This document shows positions 15,498 to 16,861 of a stretch of 16,861 nt of DNA, piece after piece. A model generated the notes under the pieces. It ran no database searches. It was not told the DNA's origin and worked only from the letters and a program-made list of their open reading frames with translations. The stretch comes from RGIG4576 sp964536025. GTDB lineage: Bacteria > Bacteroidota > Bacteroidia > Bacteroidales > Muribaculaceae. Location: assembly GCA_964536025.1 (NCBI GenBank), contig CAZHXA010000039.1, positions 1 through 16,861 of the forward strand, in the 5' to 3' direction. Position 1 is the first letter of the stretch, and each line of letters begins with the position of its first letter. The position numbers and the translations under genes were made by a program.

Positions 15498-15998
15498 TTA
15501 GTATTGAAAGAATGGTCTGCCTTCTATTCTGTTGAATACATAGAAAGTGCCTTCACCATCATAAGTATAATATTTATATTGGCTTTTGAGGGTTTTCATC
15601 TTATCTACTAACCCGGATATTTCAGAATAGGGGTACTCGCTCCAATCCGTGTTATCGTTAACAGTTATCTTTAGCGGATTACTAGGGTAAATGTCAAATT
15701 GATACATTAGAGCATCCCTAATATCTTTGTATAGATTGGTATTATTAAGCACTTTGGAGAAGGAATTAGGGTAAGGTCTTAGCTCCCATTCATCTTCTAC
15801 ATTGCTAACCATTATCACCTTATCGGATGAAAGATAAAAGAAGTAATCTTCTGTGCTTCCATCCCAATTAACCATTAGTCCCCTGCCATTGGCTTTATAT
15901 GTGGCTTCTGGTTCATCCTTATCATCCCCACAAGCAGTAAGGCACACAGCCATTATCACTACTAGTATGGAAGATAGTATGTATTTGTATTTACTCAT
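15498..15998 (-). CDS. Small putative surface lipoprotein, unknown function
   Basis: A 166-residue lipoprotein of no family I recognise. The type II signal peptide (MSKYKYILSS then a hydrophobic run) ends in LTAC with Cys23, and the acidic GDDKDEPE that follows resembles the Bacteroidota lipoprotein export tag, so surface exposure is likely. The mature part is rich in Tyr, Asp and Ser (EDYFFYLSSDK, KSQYKYYTYDGEGTF) and looks like a small beta-rich domain ending in FNRIEGRPFFQY. It is the second gene of a minus-strand pair, 55 bases after the lipocalin-like gene, with a hairpin between. No promoter of its own was seen, so co-transcription is expected. Confidence 0.8.
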   Translation of the reverse strand: MSKYKYILSSILVVIMAVCLTACGDDKDEPEATYKANGRGLMVNWDGSTEDYFFYLSSDKVIMVSNVEDEWELRPYPNSFSKVLNNTNLYKDIRDALMYQFDIYPSNPLKITVNDNTDWSEYPYSEISGLVDKMKTLKSQYKYYTYDGEGTFYVFNRIEGRPFFQY

Positions 15999-16013
15999 AT
16001 CTGTAGAATTGAA

Positions 16014-16048
16014 TTGCAGGAGAAAGTTCTAGGAACAATCCCCTGCAA
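16014..16048 (-). other. Hairpin between the two lipoprotein genes
   Basis: TTGCAGG and CCTGCAA (16014-16020 with 16042-16048) form a 7-bp stem enclosing a smaller GTTC/GAAC hairpin. On the minus strand it is followed by TTCAATTC rather than a T-run, so it is more likely an intercistronic stability or processing element than a full terminator. Confidence 0.5.
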
Positions 16049-16053
16049 TAGTC

Positions 16054-16488
16054 TTACTTTGTGTATCTTTCCCAAGTCCAAAGATCATAGTAGCCGAAAG
16101 CATCATAACCATCGCCTTCGGATGCTTCTTTGTAGTAACATTGCCATACGATTTTGTTTTTGGAAACAGATTTAGCTCTCATTTCCTCTTCTTGATCTTC
16201 GGCTATGCTAGCCTTTACCCAACCATTTTTGTAAGTCCAAGTAAAGGAAGCACCGTCTTTCTTTTGCTCATACAGTTCTGGACTGTCATAGATAACTCCA
16301 GTACCGTTTGCATTGACAACGAGAATATCATTGTCATCATCCTGCGCCCAAACCCCTACAATGATAGAGGTTAGTTCATCTCCTGCTGGTTCATCGTCAT
16401 CATCGCTACAGCTAGTGAAAGCCATTGCCATAATGACACACAGAGCTACAGCAACCAGCGACTGTAGGTGTTTAAGATTGTGTTTCAT
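16054..16488 (-). CDS. Lipocalin-like small surface lipoprotein
   Basis: A 144-residue lipoprotein from the ATG at 16488. An upstream in-frame ATG at 16515 would add nine residues before the signal peptide and is less likely. The signal peptide (MKHNLKHLQS plus a hydrophobic stretch) ends in FTSC with Cys27. The next residues, SDDDDEP, match the Bacteroides export tag for surface lipoproteins well. The mature domain opens with SIIVGVWAQDDDND and has an ANGTGVIYD strand, as in Bacteroidota lipocalin-like domains (GxW ... DGTG pattern), ending in YDLWTWERYTK. The ligand is unknown. It is the first gene of a two-gene minus-strand unit, with a leader of about 310 bases and its start codon inside a hairpin. 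Confidence 0.8.
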   Translation of the reverse strand: MKHNLKHLQSLVAVALCVIMAMAFTSCSDDDDEPAGDELTSIIVGVWAQDDDNDILVVNANGTGVIYDSPELYEQKKDGASFTWTYKNGWVKASIAEDQEEEMRAKSVSKNKIVWQCYYKEASEGDGYDAFGYYDLWTWERYTK

Positions 16489-16500
16489 TGTAAAACAATG
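16486..16500 (-). promoter_or_regulatory. Hairpin covering the lipoprotein start codon
   Basis: CATTGT (16486-16491) and ACAATG (16495-16500) are a perfect 6-bp inverted repeat around a three-base loop. On the minus strand the chosen ATG start (16488-16486) is the last part of the 3' arm, so folding could hide it from the ribosome. Confidence 0.4.
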
Positions 16501-16551
16501 TGTTATGTGCTTCACAATCCCGATAAAGCGGTTACTAATGGATATAGAAAA

Positions 16552-16662
16552 GGTGTGGGATTGTACTCGTTTATCTATTTAGTAGGCTTCTCGCATTGCC
16601 TTTAACAGAGATAAAAGAGCATACCCACACCGATTAGCTATATAGTACCCGGAATGGGTATG
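16552..16662 (-). promoter_or_regulatory. Leader with three mutually exclusive helices
   Basis: In minus-strand order the segments are A CATACCC (16662-16656), B GGGTA (16650-16646), C GGTGTGGGTATG (16631-16620) and D CCCACACC (16559-16552). A can pair with B (5 bp) or with C (7 bp), while C can instead pair with D (8 bp). A:C and C:D share the GGG of C and cannot coexist. The element sits about 65-175 bases before the lipoprotein start codon, the layout expected of an attenuator or switch. The ligand, if any, is unknown. Confidence 0.4.
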
Positions 16663-16760
16663 TAAATAGCAATCAATGTAGGTGCTACTTGTGTTTATCT
16701 TTCTGTTAATTAGCGAATTTTGCGAGAATTTACTAAATAAAGATAACTCAAATAACACCT

Positions 16761-16826
16761 TTTCAGATGTAAAGAGCCAACTCTTCGGCTCTATTTCAGA
16801 TGCAAAGTTACTAATAAAATCTGAAA
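16761..16826 (-). promoter_or_regulatory. Minus-strand promoter with three TTTCAGAT half-sites
   Basis: On the minus strand TAACTTTG (16810-16803) matches the -7 box TAnnTTTG, giving transcription from about 16796 towards the lipoprotein genes. TTTCAGAT (16794-16801) and ATCTGAAA (16819-16826) form a perfect 8-bp inverted repeat around this box. A further direct copy (TTTCAGATGTAAAG at 16761-16774 against TTTCAGATGCAAAG at 16794-16807) lies exactly 33 bases away. Between the direct copies AGAGCC/GGCTCT (16773-16778, 16787-16792) forms a short hairpin just inside the transcript. No good -33 box is seen. The pattern fits a regulated promoter. Confidence 0.5.
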
Positions 16827-16861
16827 GTACACCCTTATCTTCAAGAATTTTAGCTAACTTT

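Noticed and set aside
16141..16582. Plus-strand ORFs antisense to the lipocalin-like gene
   Set aside because: They are shadows of the minus-strand gene, which has a clear signal peptide, export tag and domain pattern. The antisense translations show none of these.

Overview
The window looks like chromosomal DNA from a member of the Bacteroidales (phylum Bacteroidota). This rests on several signs. The -7 boxes fit TAnnTTTG, the lipoprotein signals are followed by acidic export tags (Cys-Ser-Asp-Asp-Asp-Asp), and clear Shine-Dalgarno sites are lacking. A tRNA without encoded CCA sits in the same window as a CCA-adding enzyme, and a GldH-type lipoprotein lies next to a PSP1/RicT gene. The DNA is AT-rich. 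I cannot name the genus.

Layout. (1) 1-392: the 3' end of tRNA-Leu(GAG), its terminator, and a leader with a promoter. (2) 393-6935: a six-gene plus-strand unit made of a TolC-like outer-membrane channel, a MacA-like adaptor lipoprotein, a MacB-type ATPase, a separate MacB-type permease, a LytS-type sensor kinase and a LytTR response regulator. It is a tripartite export machine with its own two-component system, closed by a long bidirectional terminator. (3) 7049-7780, minus strand: a Kdo/WaaP-like lipopolysaccharide kinase family gene. (4) 8071-14835: a plus-strand housekeeping run of a coiled-coil protein, ZapA, a probable small RNA (6S-like candidate), RNase Y, a RicT/PSP1 protein, a GldH-like lipoprotein, an M24 aminopeptidase and a tRNA nucleotidyltransferase. 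(5) 14836-16861: an accessory-looking end with no conserved housekeeping gene. It holds about 660 bases of non-coding DNA rich in inverted repeats, one tiny possible ORF, and a minus-strand pair of small putative surface lipoproteins behind a promoter with a long structured leader.

How the genes work together. The export cluster would span the envelope, with channel, adaptor and ABC transporter in order, and the kinase/regulator pair at its 3' end probably senses envelope stress or the substrate and controls the operon. The housekeeping run joins division (ZapA and its coiled-coil neighbour), mRNA turnover (RNase Y and RicT), envelope lipoprotein function (GldH), peptide processing and tRNA maturation. 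The most interesting points are the direct RNase Y-RicT gene pair, the small-RNA candidate between zapA and rny, and two attenuator-like leaders in the accessory end. I see no CRISPR array, transposase, integrase or prophage gene, and no clear case of a wholly new system.
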